From Sympetrum striolatum (taxonomy: Eukaryota; Arthropoda; Insecta; Odonata; Libellulidae), in NCBI GenBank assembly GCA_947579665.1, contig CANPUZ010000034.1:248001-312000 (forward strand): a DNA stretch of 64,000 bases, in the 5' to 3' direction. Position numbers and translations under genes: made by a program. Below the pieces are notes generated by a model. That model was not told the origin of the DNA. It saw nothing but the letters and a program-made list of their open reading frames with translations, and did no database searches. Below, in pieces: positions 1-12,065 of this stretch. Each line of letters starts with the position of its first letter. Within the stretch, counting starts at the first letter, position 1.

Positions 1-258
1 AGAAGTGCATGCGTTGAACATCGTGAGCAAAACACTCGTATCGTAGCGTCCCATTGATATCGATGTCGGCTCAGGGCCTGCACTGCTACCGAAAACATCA
101 ACTTAGCTGAAATCGGAGCCATATTTACGGGCATACAAAGCTTTCGCTGAATTTATCAAGCAAATGATTGGGGTTTTGTACTCTTCAGCAGAAAAAAAGG
201 ACACAGCTAATCATAGGACTTGACTCTTGGAGGGGGTTTGAACCCCTAAACTCCCCCC

Positions 259-274
259 CCTCGCTGCGCCACTG
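259..274 (-). mobile_element. hAT-like terminal sequence
   Basis: Read on the minus strand this is CAGTGGCGCAGCGAGG, close to the CAGTGGCGTAGCCAGG type of terminus that I associate with arthropod hAT-like elements. It is followed by a G-rich run, as such ends often are. The element would extend toward base 1. No partner end and no transposase are visible in the window, so this is a weak call based on one terminus. Confidence 0.3.
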
Positions 275-734
275 CTTGGGCCTATTTGCAAATTACTCAC
301 CGCAAAACTTTCTTATGCCCATTTTGAAGGGAAAACGAAAAAAACCTTTGTCTTCTGCCGGCGATTGTCGGACGATACTCAAGGAAGTTTGAGAGAGAGA
401 GGGCATAATCGCATAACCTCGCTCTCTGATCGCATCGAGAGACAGTTCACATTGTTCACCCTGAAACCGAACTTTTCTTCTCTTGGGAGGGAAGGGGCGA
501 AGGAAAGGAGGGATGGCTGTTGACATTGCTGCAAAGTATTGTTGAAATATTTGTGCAACGCTGGAGGAATAAATGAATTTCGTACGAAGAAGTACTTTTC
601 CCATCATTGGTGTTTACACGTGCCAACACTTGACTTTGTTTCGGGTCTAAATTCTTTTCAAATACGCTCGTGCCTAAAAATTGTTTCTACTACACATCCC
701 GAACCACAATACGAATGGGTCTCCAGGGAGGGGC

Positions 735-771
735 AGCTGCCCCCCCCTGCCCCCCCCTGGCGACGCCCATG
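735..771 (-). mobile_element. second hAT-type element end
   Basis: On the minus strand the end reads CATGGGCGTCGCCAGG followed by two G runs. It resembles the right end of the hAT transposon at 57,926-57,961 (CATGGGCGTGCCCAGC), so the two may belong to related elements. The body would lie to the left of 771. Between 280 and 735 I see no readable transposase, so this is probably a non-autonomous or truncated copy. Confidence 0.35.
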
Positions 772-776
772 AACAC

Positions 777-1552
777 AGCTTTGGTACGCATACATTTAAG
801 ATGTGCCTCCATGGACATTGCTCCATGCTATGCGACGAAATGCCAGAGCATGGAACAGTGTCATTGCAAACACTATTTCCAACTGTTGGAGATCTGCTGG
901 TTTTGGTGACACATCAATTATAGAGACAGAGGTCCCACACTACAGGACCTCCTTAGTAAAGAAATGGCACAACTAAATCAAAACATCCCAGATACATCCT
1001 CTCATGTTGAGTCATATGTCAAGTGTGACTCTCATGTGATGACGCATGACTGCAGTGCATTTAGTGAAGACGAAGAAGATTAGGATGAAGTGAACTTAGA
1101 TATCTCTTCTACAAGCTATGAAGATGACCCAGAAGCACCTTCCCCCCCTACAAGGGATGAATTAAGACACAATAAAAGTGCTTCACAATTTTCAAATGTT
1201 TACTGATGGTGTACCTGATTTATTCAATTATTACCTTTCAGGTATTGAGAAAATCACCCCATCTCTCATTGAAACTTCCAAAAAACAAAAAATTATTTAT
1301 GGTTATTTTGAAAAGTAAAAATTTTTGAATATTTTCTGTTGTATTAAACATTAAACTGGATGTATAATTCATTTTATTGAAATATTACCTTCCTTTCAAT
1401 CCCATTTGACTTTATGCACTGTGTTACTGAACCTGGATTGGTATTGTAGAGATTTCGATTGGTTGAAAGAAAACCTCAAATTTACAAAGCCCAAATTTTA
1501 CAAAGTGCAAATTTTTGGGTCCCTTGAACTTCGTAAAATTGAGGTTCTACTG
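777..1552 (+). mobile_element. Tigger/pogo transposon relic, 3' part
   Basis: The frame from 848 to about 988 reads AWNSVIANTISNCWRSAGF and on to a stop. This matches the C-terminal region of Tigger/pogo (jerky-like) DDE transposases, where a W..VT..TI.NCF..AGF motif is typical. A downstream acidic stretch (about 1,055-1,170, DISSTSYEDDPEAPSP) fits the acidic tail of such proteins but has stops. The element ends in GAGGTTCTACTG (1,541-1,552), the complement of the CAGTAGAACCTC terminus of pogo-type elements, followed by TA (1,553-1,554), the expected target duplication. The catalytic domain is absent. A hAT-type end abuts the 5' side. Confidence 0.6.
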
Positions 1553-1555
1553 TAT

Positions 1556-2960
1556 AGTGAAATAGTCTTTAGCAAATGGAAACAAAGCATCAATTCTTTA
1601 TATTAATGTTGAGATACCTTAATAGTTCCAATGAAATATTACACACTTCTAAGTTTCTCTGAGCCATATAACAATGTGTTATAATACAAGAAAATATTAC
1701 AAAAAATTTAAATAACCAAGACTTAACACACAGGAAGAACTCATCAAGACCAAATAATACATTCTAAGAACTAGTGCAAAAATGCAAAAACCAATGGCAA
1801 ATATCTACAATACCCCCTTTGGCATGAGACAGTGTAAACAGAAAGAGAACCACTTTTTTAGGCTATTATTTCCCATTTTCCTCAAAGAATGAACAACCTG
1901 TCCTACCACCTATTTCTCTTAATTTATGCTCATTATTGAATCGGATGAATTTTGGGGGAGGTTGTGGCCATACGATAATGATTTTCTTTCACAAATTCTC
2001 TTCACCTGAATTTAAGCAATCTCCTCCTTCCTTCATCCCTGTCTTTCAACGATTCATAACTCGTGCAATAGTATACAATAAGAGAACGAAGCATAATTTA
2101 TCAACTAATGGAAAAATCAATAAAGGTCAGCAAAGAAAGGAAAAGGACTGAAATGGTCAACAGAAAAGCCATCATTTGATCAAGAAATGGGGAAAAGAGA
2201 ATGAGTAAATAATATGTGAAAATCAATTTATGAATACGCATGTATCAATACTGAAAAACCTGCAAAATATATTGCTGTATTAAATACGTATGAGTAGACT
2301 GAAAAGTAAATAAATCTTTGTGAAAGCCTTCTGAAGAATAGAAGCTCATTTATGGAAACCTGTAAAGAATGTTACGAATAAAAATTCAAATGAGATATAC
2401 ATAATGTTAATCTGTCTTTGGTACTTTGTTGAATAGTTAAGCTGGTACATATTACTATACATATGGTTCGCTTTAAATTGTCATCTGTAAGAAAAATAAT
2501 ATTTAACATGGAATTACCGCAGGCAAAACTAATGAAGCAGTTGGACTAAGACAAACAACTAACTACCACTACCTGCCACAAGACTAAGACCAAGTATGTA
2601 CTAACATATTTTCACAAAAAAAAACAATATACAAAGAAATTACCCACAAAATTTACAAATACAATTTAAAAGATGGGAGCATGCATATACAATGGTACCA
2701 TTATATCTGCATTAAATTGCGAAAGGGGGAATAGCAGAAAATCAATGCAATATACATATATAAAATGAAAACTATGATTTTTAAAGTGCATAAAAAACAT
2801 GAAATTGAAAATAGGGGGCCCCCTATATAAAATGTCACAAACCTAACATTCACATGCATAAAATAGTGGATCATTATGATTAAGAAGTTAACAATTACTA
2901 ATATTCACTTAGGCATTTCTGTAAAAATGAAAACATTTGTCATGACTAAAAATACTATTC
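1556..2960. other. AT-rich stretch, no gene seen
   Basis: No protein family, RNA gene or clear repeat was recognised here. One good-looking minus-strand splice acceptor (polypyrimidine tract then CAG, AG at 2,485-2,486) precedes a 36-codon open stretch. It could be a later exon of the gene suggested at 2,971-3,443. Joined to exon A it would give an immediate stop, so it is not annotated as a feature. Confidence 0.4.
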
Positions 2961-2970
2961 TACCAAGTAC

Positions 2971-3121
2971 CTTCGAGAATGAGAAACTCTCTCTGTAACA
3001 CCGAGTTTTCTAATTTTTGGGAACAATGAGCATCCTTTACTGTAAAGTCCAGGATGCAAAACCCACAAAAAGACTTCCAATTCATGCGCTGCAGCAGGAG
3101 AAACAACTTCCATTCTCTTTT
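2971..3121 (-). CDS. putative exon A, unknown protein
   Basis: A minus-strand open segment of 49 codons bounded by splice-like signals: acceptor TCTGTGACAG ending at 3,122 and donor GTACTT at 2,965-2,970. It reads through ...SPAAAHELEVFLWVLHPG and SKGCSLFPKIRKLGVTERV without a stop. It is homologous to the segment at 3,309-3,443: both have an F-hydrophobic run followed by K-x-CSLF and a basic stretch, which suggests exon duplication within one gene. I do not recognise the family. It is too short for an ORF screen that requires a start codon. The acceptor leaves phase 1 and the donor phase 2. No first exon or promoter was found. Confidence 0.4.
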
Positions 3122-3308
3122 CTGTCACAGAATTAATAGTTAACTCTTTGTCTAAGTCCTCATATGAATGAACACAAATGCAAAATTTACATATATTATA
3201 TAATTATTAATTATATTTAAAACATCATAAGCAGCAAGTAATATAATAAAAATCACTATAGTAGAGTAAATAAAAAGAATGATCAATATTTCATCACCAT
3301 TCCTTTAC

Positions 3309-3443
3309 TTATGGGCACTCCCATGACACACAATTTTATTGATTTAAAATTTGTGAACAGCGAGCATTCCTTCAAGTGAGCTTCCACAGGAATGCCCAGG
3401 ATTATAAATTCACCAAAATCCTTTGCTGATTTATGCTCCTTGG
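3309..3443 (-). CDS. putative exon B, paralogous to exon A
   Basis: A 135-bp minus-strand open segment (2 nt + 44 codons + 1 nt, a symmetric phase 1-1 exon). It has a strong acceptor (TTGTTTTTCCAG, ending at 3,444) and a donor GTAAAG at 3,303-3,308. The reading includes KDFGEFIILGIPVEAHLKE then CSLFTNFKSIKL. It shares the F...G.P....KxCSLF pattern with exon A 190 bp away, and on the minus strand it lies upstream of it. The product and function are unknown. It could be a remnant of a tandemly duplicated exon in an otherwise lost gene. Confidence 0.42.
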
Positions 3444-3881
3444 CTGGAAAAACAACAACAAAAAGCTCTTCAAAGAGCTCACCTACTTATTGTTTAATGG
3501 CCTATGGACTCCAACGTGGATGAACATTAATGAAAACATACATTTATGTGAAAAAAAGCAACAAGTAGAATACAAAATTTCTATTATATACCTTCGATGC
3601 CTAAGCCTAAATAAATGAATGAGAGACAATATTAAACATTAAACATGGTATGTACATAATTTAAGCTTAATAATTTCAGAATATTTCCTATGCTCTGGAG
3701 AGATTTAAGATAACTACTTGAATTGCAATAATAAAGATAGTTAAGTCACTCAAATTATTTGGTGTGTGTATGTATGAAAAAATAGAAAAAAAATGTTGGA
3801 AAGGTACTGGCTAAACCACCAGACAAAGTGTGCCTCTCAACAAAAGGGCTCTTGGTGAAGCAAACCTCTCAAGGGAAGTAA

Positions 3882-3912
3882 ACCCTAATCCTGGCTCTTG
3901 CAGGATTAGGGT
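3882..3912. other. perfect 12-bp-stem hairpin
   Basis: ACCCTAATCCTG (3,882-3,893) is exactly complementary to CAGGATTAGGGT (3,901-3,912) across a 7-nt loop. It lies just upstream of the LINE endonuclease remnant, so it may be part of that element's 5' region. Function unknown. Confidence 0.6.
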
Positions 3913-3984
3913 AAGGCAATAGCAACTCTACCTTGTTAAAACATATATGCTATGAAACCTGATCTGATGATCTAACACGACTCT

Positions 3985-5740
3985 TCAGTCAATCACTATG
4001 CTGAAACCAGGAAAGATGAAAGAAATTTCCAATGAAATTTCATAAATATGATTTGGGTATAATAGCTCTCTGAGATGTGAGATGGGTAGGATCTGGCAGA
4101 ATTTATAAGATTTAGCAGTAGTGTACGTGGTGGTAGGACTGCGGTCTTAGCTATAGAATTGGATTTTATGGAACTGGCTTCATGATCAATTCTAGTATAA
4201 GTAGTGATGTGATAAAATTTGATCCATTAGGAGAGTGACTATGCAAATCAATCTCTAGAATATTGATATATGTGCACTTGCCCCAACAGAAGAACAGGTT
4301 CAAATGAAGAGAAGCAAGCATTTGTGATAACTTTGAAACGGAATGCAAGAAAATACCAAAATATCATGTATTCATTCTTTTAGACTTCAATACAAAATTT
4401 GGCAAGGAAGATTAATTACATAGTATAGCTGGAAAGTACTCCCTACAAGATGAAATGAGTGAAAACTAAAGATTACTCTGCCAGTTAGCTTTATCAAACA
4501 TGTTTATTATTAAAAGGACAAGTTTTGAACATAAAAATATTCATAAGGGCACCTGTAAAATGCCAAGAGCTGGAATTGTGAACCAATTATAATATTGTCT
4601 TATAACTAAATATAATACAATCAAAAATAATATTGACAAAGCAGGATTAAAGCTGCTAAAATACTTTAAGGAAGAAAAAGGAGCATTTAAAAATATTGTA
4701 GACACTGTGGAGCAGCTCAGCAATGAACATATAAGTTCTATCAAGCCGTAAAACACATTAGCAAAGCACATCATCCAAAAGTAAGCCCTTACAAGAACGA
4801 AAAGTCATAGTGAAAGAGTATCAGATAATAGAAATATGGGCAGAATACTTGAATTAACTGCTTTTAAGGAAGTATCCTCCGAAATGGAAGAGGATTTACA
4901 AGTTCATGGTGCAGAGCAGGATGTACCCCTTGAACTATAAATATGTGAAGAAATGACAGGCCACCAGGAGAAGATGGTATATCAGCAGAATTGATAAAAA
5001 TGGATTCAGATATTCACAGCAAAACAAACAATTGAAAAGTGATATGAATACAATGTAGAGTGCATAAAATGTTCATCGACTATAGTCAAGCATTTGACAG
5101 TGTGAATAAGAAAGATGCTCCTTGTGCTGAAAAGTTACAGTGTTCCAGAATTGGGTGAGATGACTCCAAAGGAATCCCAATGCAAAGCTTTCATTCTTGG
5201 TAAACAATGCTTTGAAGTGACCTCAGGGACAAGGAGTTGCTCCCTCAGCTATGCTATTCAACTTTGTGTTGCACAAAGCAATTAAAGAATTGAGATTAAA
5301 CAGAAGTAATGTTTATAAATTCAAACAAGGTTTTTCATATGCTGATAACATAGCTCTGATACAAGGTTATAGCTATAGGTGCAGGAAGTGAGAATGATCT
5401 TAAGGAAATGTATCATTGGGAAATTCGGAGGGACTCCATGTAAATTAAGATAAGTCCAAATACATGAAATGTCTTCTTCAAGGATACACAAAACTATTCG
5501 AAATTCTATAAACTATTAAGTTTGAGATAGTCTGAAAATTTAAATACCTTGGAGTAACTCTAAATAATGAAAATAAAACCTGAGGAGATTAATCAAGGGG
5601 CAATGCAAGTTAACAAGGCATATTTAAAAAAATTATTCCCCCTTACATCAACTTGTGTCCAGGAAAATTAAATTAAATTTCTGAAACACTGATAAGGCCA
5701 GCAGTTTCATATTTATTTATTTAATTGTATGGACTACAAG
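3985..5740 (+). mobile_element. decayed LINE, endonuclease and reverse transcriptase
   Basis: Both domains of an APE-type LINE can be followed through many frameshifts and stops. Endonuclease pieces: MLKPGKMKEISNEIS and AL.DVRW.GSGRI (about 4,000-4,110), LLDFNTKFGKED (about 4,385), HKNIHKGTW (about 4,530). RT pieces: PGEDGISAELIKMD (about 4,950), FIDYSQAFDSVNK (about 5,070), QGVAPSAMLFNFVL (about 5,230), SYADNIALI (about 5,338; the canonical YADD is changed to YADN) and FKYLGVTLNN (about 5,540). This wording resembles the LINE group often annotated as craniofacial-development-protein-2-like. It is dead. The 3' end is unclear and stops near the tandem array at 5,880. Confidence 0.72.
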
Positions 5741-5879
5741 CAAGCTCTGGGCCAGGTGGTACTCATCTTCTCTTAGGGAAAGAAAATATATTTCCCTGCC
5801 TGGTATTCACCCTAGTTGAGAGGAAAACCCCCAAAATAAAGAATTACAGAAGTATCGGAGAAGATTTGAATTTTGTGAA

Positions 5880-7340
5880 ATATTTCTGTTTTTGGCTCTT
5901 TTCTGCCTTAAATTTGAGAAAACCTAGTAGAATTTGGACTCCTTTTGAAGTTTAAATGAGATCTTTCCAAATAATTTTCAAAACGTACGTTTACTTCAGA
6001 AAATTACGGAGATATCGAAGAGAATTATGCATTTTTACGAAAATTCAAATTTTTGGCTTTATTATGCCTTAAATTTGAGTAAATTTAGAAAACATAAGAC
6101 TCGTTTTGAAGATTGTAACGAGATCTTTAGAAATATTTTTCAAAAAATCCTTTTATTTCGGTTTTTTTGCAATATTTTTACTTAATTTGAGAAAAGGTAA
6201 ATGCATTTGGACTCATTTTCAAGATTATAATTGGATGTGACCAAATATTTATTTGAATAATTCATTTATTTCATCAAATTACGAAAGATATATGTTTCAG
6301 AAATTATTTTTACGTCAGCAAAATAAGGAAAAATCCGCGAAAATGAGCATATTTTTATATTACAGATTTTGCTATTTTTTTCCTTAAATTTGGGAAAACC
6401 TTGGAGAATATGGACTCATTTTGAAGATTTTTGGCAATATTTTTCGTTAAATTTGAATAAATCTAGAATAATTTGGACTTTTTTTACGATTTTAATGAGA
6501 TCATTCCTAACATATTTCACTAAGTCCTTTTATTTCAGCAAATTACGGAGAAATTGGCGAAAATGTTTAATTTTTACGAAATATATCAGTTTCTGTCTTT
6601 ATTTTCCCTTAAATTTGAGAAAACAAAGAAGAATTATGACTCAACTTGAAGATTTGTATAGTTTCATCCAAAATGTGTTTCATAAAAACATTTTATTTAA
6701 GCAAATTATGGAAAAATTGGCGAAAATGTTGAATTTCATCAAAGCATTTTAGTTTTTCGCTTCATTTTGCCTTTAATTGACATTTAATATGAGAAAACCT
6801 AGGAGAATTTGGACTCGTTCTGAAGATTTAAATGAGATCCTACCAAATATTTTTCAAAATGTACATTTATTTCAGCATATCACGGAGAAATCGGCGAATA
6901 TTTGCATTTTTCTAAATATTTCTGTTTCTACGGCATAATCAGCGAAAATTTCCATTTTTTCGAAAAATTTCAGCTTTTTGGTTTCTTTCTACTTGAATTT
7001 GAAGAAACATAGAAGCATTTGGACTGGTTTTAATGATGTTAAAGATATTCCTCCAAATATCTTTGCAACCGTTCTTTTATTACTGCAGATTACGCGAAAT
7101 ATTTCAGGGTTTTGGTTTTATTTTGCCTTAAGTTTGAGAAGACGTAGAGCTTTTTGATCGGTTTTGAAGATTTAAATTAGATATTTCCAAATATCTTTCA
7201 ATAAGTTCTTTTATTTCAGCAAATTACGAAAAAATCGGCGTAAATTTTGCATTTCTTCGAAATATTTCTGTTTTTTGGCGTAAATTTATTTTAAATTTTA
7301 GAAAACCTAGAAGAATATCGATTCGCCTTGTAGATTCTTA
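5880..7340. repeat. degenerate ~160-bp tandem array
   Basis: About ten diverged, partly deleted monomers. The recurring landmark TTAAATTTGAGAAAACCTAG or close variants occurs near 5,909, 6,069, 6,182, 6,384, 6,448, 6,609, 6,783, 6,992, 7,129 and 7,291. The commonest spacing is about 160 bp. Other shared blocks are 'ATTTGGACTCNTTTTGAAGA' and 'TTATTTCAGCAAATTACGG'. Short ORFs here are chance readings of the repeat. The array runs straight into the B-box-module repeats that start at 7,345 and have a similar period. Confidence 0.75.
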
Positions 7341-7344
7341 TGAA

Positions 7345-8262
7345 AGAATACATGGCGGGGATTTTCGAAAATTTTTTTATGGCACTTCCCGGAAAAAGAG
7401 AGAGTTAAAACTCGAGGAGTCGCTAGAACCTGTGCATATCCAACGATAATCAGAAAGACATCTTAAAATATTGTCCATGGTTCGATGCTAGGTCGGGGCA
7501 AAAATCGGTGTTTAAAATGCATTGTGGCGATTTTTAAATTTTTTTTGGACTTCTTCCTGATAACATGGAAACTTGAACTTCGGCATGGGGTTAGATATCA
7601 TAAATATATTTCATAATCAAATTTTACATATTCGCTGATAGTCCTTGGTTCGATCCCAGAGGGCAATTTAAATTCCTCAATGCATTTCTTACGGAGATAA
7701 CGGAAACAAATTTTAGGTACTTCCCGGTATGATATCGACTTCAAACTTTGCATAAGATAAGACCAAGTCCATACAAATTAAACTGTTTATTCACAGCAAT
7801 CAAGGTGTCCTGGGTTCGACACCAGGCGTCTTTACAATTAGTAACTGATCCGAATTTCAATAATTATTTTGAACCCTTTCCCAACTATAAGGAAACTTGA
7901 AATTCGGCATGTAGATAGAAATCATAGATATATTTCAAAATCATGTTTTAGATTTCCAGAATCGTCCTTGGTTCGAATCCAGAGAGCCATTTACAATCGT
8001 GAAAATTAGAACGTCTTTTGAGGCAGTATTTCTGCTTGAATTTTCACACATAGTTAGAGATGGTGATCTTCTATTGTGCTGCATAGTAAATTCACCAGTA
8101 AGACTCGGGTTCGATGCCAGACGATGAAATTTCAGCGAATTTTAAGAAAAATTTCAATCCTTTTTTTTTCTTTTGAGGACCTTCCCGATATGATGCCGAT
8201 ATGAAATTAGTATTGCCGATCTGCTTGCAGTATGCAAGCTACATTTTACTCGTATATATATA
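7345..8262 (+). mobile_element. B-box-module element, 5'-truncated copy
   Basis: The same repeat family as 30,932-31,993 and 55,907-56,975. It is built of ~140-170-bp modules, each holding GGTTCGANNCC: at 7,479, 7,647, 7,813, 7,970 and 8,108. Around each box the flanks are partly complementary (for example CCTGG...CCAGG at 7,813), giving a hairpin like a tRNA T arm. The copy ends with the family's terminal hairpin GCTTGCA-GTA-TGCAAGC (8,223-8,239), then ACATTTTACTCG and a TA microsatellite. The first module of full-length copies is missing. It has no coding capacity. Confidence 0.7.
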
Positions 8263-8289
8263 TATACACATTCATAGAGGATCAAAATC

Positions 8290-10170
8290 CTAACCATGTT
8301 CCAAAAGTGTCTCTAACTTGAAATTTTTACGACGTAATGGCCATAACGTGCAACCGCCAGAAAAAAAGCGACTTTGAACGTCAGTGTCATGGGTTTGATG
8401 CCAGAAGGCCTCAAAGTCCCAATTTTTTTCCATACGGATACATCGAAGGGATTTTCTTATATGTTTTTGAGGCACATTCCGGCAAAGCAGAGAGTTGTAA
8501 TTCGAGCGATCGTGGGAAGCTGTTCATATCCGACGAAAACCACAAATAACTTCTTCGAAGATTAGGTCAGGTTAGGATATTAGGTCAGGCCAAATATTCT
8601 CCTATTTAAAATGCATTGCGACGATTTCAATGATTTTATTTAACCCCTTCCCAATAACATGGAAATTTGAAACCTGGCATGTGAATATAGATCATAAAAA
8701 AAATTCATATGCGCTGTTTAACGTTTCCCTGATGGTCCTTGGCTCGATACCAGAGAGCCATTTATATTACTCTCTGCATTTCAATCGGGGATAGTGAAGT
8801 CTAATTTTAAGACCTTCCCGGTAAGATATTGATTAAAAAATTTAATTAAAATAAGTTTTATTTCTACCAGAGAGTTATATGTATTAGCATCTTGCATAGG
8901 TCCTTGGTTCGACACCAGCAGCTCTACCATTTGAAAGGTATGCCGGGAATTTTAAACTTAGTGTGATTGATTTACCTAGAAAGTGGAAATTATATGACCA
9001 TGCAAGTAAACAGAATTACTTGCCAAAGGCCCCAGCAGAAAAAATACGAATTTGAACATCAGCATAATGGGTTTGATTTCGGAATGCCGGAAGTCCCGTT
9101 CCATAAGGATAAATTGTAGGGATTTCGGGAATTTTTTTAAAGAACTTTCCGGCATATTAGAGAGTTGAAATTCGATGGATCGCCGCACATATCTACAAAG
9201 ACATTCTCCAAAATTATTCTTGGTTCGACGCTAGGTCAGGGCAAATATTCTCCTATTTAAAATACATTCCAGTGATTTTTAACATTTTTTAAAATCCTTT
9301 CCGGATAACATAGAACGAAAGACCCGGCATGTTAAACCAGATCATAAATACATTCATACAATTCATTTCTTTTCCTTGAGTATGCTTGGTTCGATTCTAG
9401 ATTACCATTTACAATTCTCTATGCATTGCAAATTGGGATAATGGAATCTTATTTTAGGACCCTCCCGGTATGATATCGACTTCAAACTTAGGGTTAAATA
9501 CGTTTAATTCCTACCAGGTCGTTATATATATTCACAACTTGCGTGTAAAACTTCCCTGGTGGTCTTTGGTTCGATCCCAGAGAGCTATTTACATTCCTCT
9601 ATGCATTTAAAATGGGAATAATGGAGTCTTATTTTAGTTCCTTCTTGGTATGTTATCGCCAGCATACTTTGGATTGTATAAGTGTTATTTCTGCCAGGGC
9701 GCTCACATCATCCAAAAGGTCCTGGGTTCCCGGTTGGAAACCCGAGAATACTTCCTTCAAGCAACTCACCGGGAAAGAACCAATTACTATAGTGGTATAT
9801 ATATACTTACTTAACCACTATACGACGGGAACTTCAGACTATTTATGATTCAGTTTCGAAAATATTTTAAGCTGCATCCCGGTAGGATAGGGAATTCAAA
9901 TTCATAGAGGTCCTAGAAAACGCGCTATGTCAATATTTATATAAATGTCACTAAATGTGCGCTAGTTCGACACAAGATGGTTGCACGATTTTCCTATTTA
10001 AATACATTGCGGCAATATTTAGGAATTCTTTTAATCCCTTTTCCGATGATATGCCATCTTAAAATCCGGAATTTGAATAGAGATCATAAATCCGTTTAAT
10101 ATATGAATTCTACGGTTTCCCTAATGATCCTAGGTTCAATGCCGAAGCAACATTTACATTCCTTTATGCA
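8290..10170 (+). mobile_element. expanded B-box-module array
   Basis: This starts like the 5' part of the same family (block TTTTTACGACGTAATGGCC, 8,317-8,341). It then continues for at least ten modules, with boxes at about 8,392 (GGTTTGA), 8,740 (GGCTCGA), 8,906, 9,069, 9,222, 9,388, 9,568, 9,725 and 10,133. Modules share 'CCTTCCCGGTA', 'GGCATG..GATAGATCAT' and 'TGCATT' blocks. No terminal hairpin is seen, so the 3' end has been lost. Roughly twice the module number of the ~1.05-kb copies is present, which suggests internal amplification. Confidence 0.6.
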
Positions 10171-11230
10171 TTGCAAATGGAGAATATGGAAACTTATTTG
10201 TTTTCGGTATATCTATTCATAACTTTAAAAAATATTTAATTATTAAAATTTATAAATATATAAAGACAGATAAAATCTTTATCAAGTCATATTAATATTT
10301 TAATTAATTTAATTAAAAATTTATAAAACCATGTCATTATTTTACTTCTAAGTGATTAAAGGTAGTAAGGTATACTGTCCTCTCCTCGTCTCAAGGTATC
10401 TACGAGTATAAATACCATGTATTTATTTGTATTACTGACAATAAGAGAATTGCGATATTTCCATATATTTTATCAATAGTTTCAATAGTAATTGGCCGTA
10501 ATAGAGAATATTCAATTGAAAAAGTTACAATTAACGGTATTCGTTTACACATTTCCCCTTCCGTATTTCCAGTCGCGATTTCCGCCCACATTGCGCTCAA
10601 CTTCAATTCGATTTTGCAATCGCGTTCCATTGCTTAGCGTTGAAATTTACTCCTAGGACAGGCACCTCCCCAAAAAATGAATCAAATAAATTCTAGGAAT
10701 ATCACGATTTCGTATTTACTTACTATTTAAATTCCAGTGAATACAATGCATATCAAAGAAATCAAAAGGAACCTACGGTTTCACATAATTATTTATACTC
10801 ACTATGCTTTAGTTTTTGATCGGTACCTATCGACTGACTAGGTGGAAAATTAAGTCTAATAATGGAGTAGTTAATTCACAATAGAGACATCTCAGTTAAA
10901 CGAATGTAAATGAACAAATGATACTTGATAATTTACATAAAATCTGCTTTTCTGTTTGCCAATACATCTTTCTGGAATGGTTAAGGAATTCATTTTCATC
11001 AGCATTATTATAAGTAGATGCTAATCAGTAGAAAATAACAAATAAATAAATAAATAAATACATTTATTCTTTATTTTTGTGGTGTGTTTTCCTCTAATAT
11101 CGTTTAACTTTAGGATTATCACCTAGCATTAAATGGATTATGATACTTTATTTCTGAGGTTTCACAATGCATTCTACTTTAAATGAATAATTGTTGTTGT
11201 TGTTTGAGAAGTGTTTAATTATAATTATAA

Positions 11231-11270
11231 TTGAGGTAACGTACCGATCATTATCTGTATGTTACCTCAA
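11231..11270. other. 10-bp inverted repeat
   Basis: TTGAGGTAAC (11,231-11,240) and GTTACCTCAA (11,261-11,270) are exact complements around a 20-nt loop. It may be a remnant of transposon termini or a simple foldback. No target duplication is evident. Confidence 0.5.
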
Positions 11271-11904
11271 GAAAAATTTTGATTAAGGGTTATGCAATCA
11301 TCCTTGTAATGTAATAAATAATGCCCCAAGTAATGCTGTTGGAAGCTTGTTGGTTGATCATGAGGAAAATAATGGAATCGATAGCGTTGGTTTATATTAC
11401 TATCCATTAGGGAAACTTATGCTTGATTCTTTCTAATCTTGTGTTTTCCTAACAGTTTCAATGATACTTATTGTAATGGAGCTAAAGATTCAAAATTTGC
11501 CATAAAATGTTGCTAAGGAAGGAAGCATCCGTGTAATTCACATCTTGGCACAAGTGAGAGAAAAGTGAGTACATATAATGAGCCTTAAATTTTATTGTAA
11601 TGGGAATGATGGAAGTGGTAATGGTTAAGCCCTACATTTACACGTATTTCTTATGAAATTTTTTATGAGTCATCTGGAAACAATTACATAGTACGATATA
11701 GTGTAATGACGTCGTTTGATAGTATTCCTGTCCTTTTCGTGTCTCGTAAAGTGCGTAATAATAACTGTCATATAGTGGAGCAATCTAAGTTAACGAAAAA
11801 TACTGTCGTTTTATTGAAATTATTCCAACTTGAGCTCATTACACTTAAGGACTAGCTCAGATTTTTACTCACATGATAAATGATGTCAAGGAAGAAAATT
11901 TGTT

Positions 11905-12065
11905 GTTTTACTACCCCCAAAGATGATAGCATCGCTATTGAAATGTACATTGGGTGTCGTTAAAAGAGCAGCGTTCGGAGACTTCCTGTTTTCTCCTAAT
12001 GCCAATGAATGAGTCGAGGAACGCCGATCAAGACAGCTATTAGAGATTTTAAACCTCTAAAACGA
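11905..12065 (+). repeat. dispersed repeat D, copy 1
   Basis: Shares about 100 bp with 18,250-18,410 and 23,195-23,310. Common blocks are 'TTGTTTTCTCC', 'CCGGTGAATGAG.CGAGGA', 'GCCGACCAAGACGGCTATTA' and 'AGATTTTTAACCTCTAA' (consensus from the three copies). All three lie in the same orientation. It has no coding signal and an unknown class; it could be a SINE-like or MITE family. Confidence 0.5.

Noticed and set aside
6369..6752. 127-codon plus-strand ORF
   Set aside because: Reading through degenerate ~160-bp tandem monomers. The F/L/K-rich peptide repeats with the DNA unit.
7470..10140. Cluster of tRNA genes suggested by many GGTTCGA motifs
   Set aside because: Only a B-box-like core with a short stem is present. 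There is no acceptor stem, anticodon arm or A box at tRNA spacing in any module.
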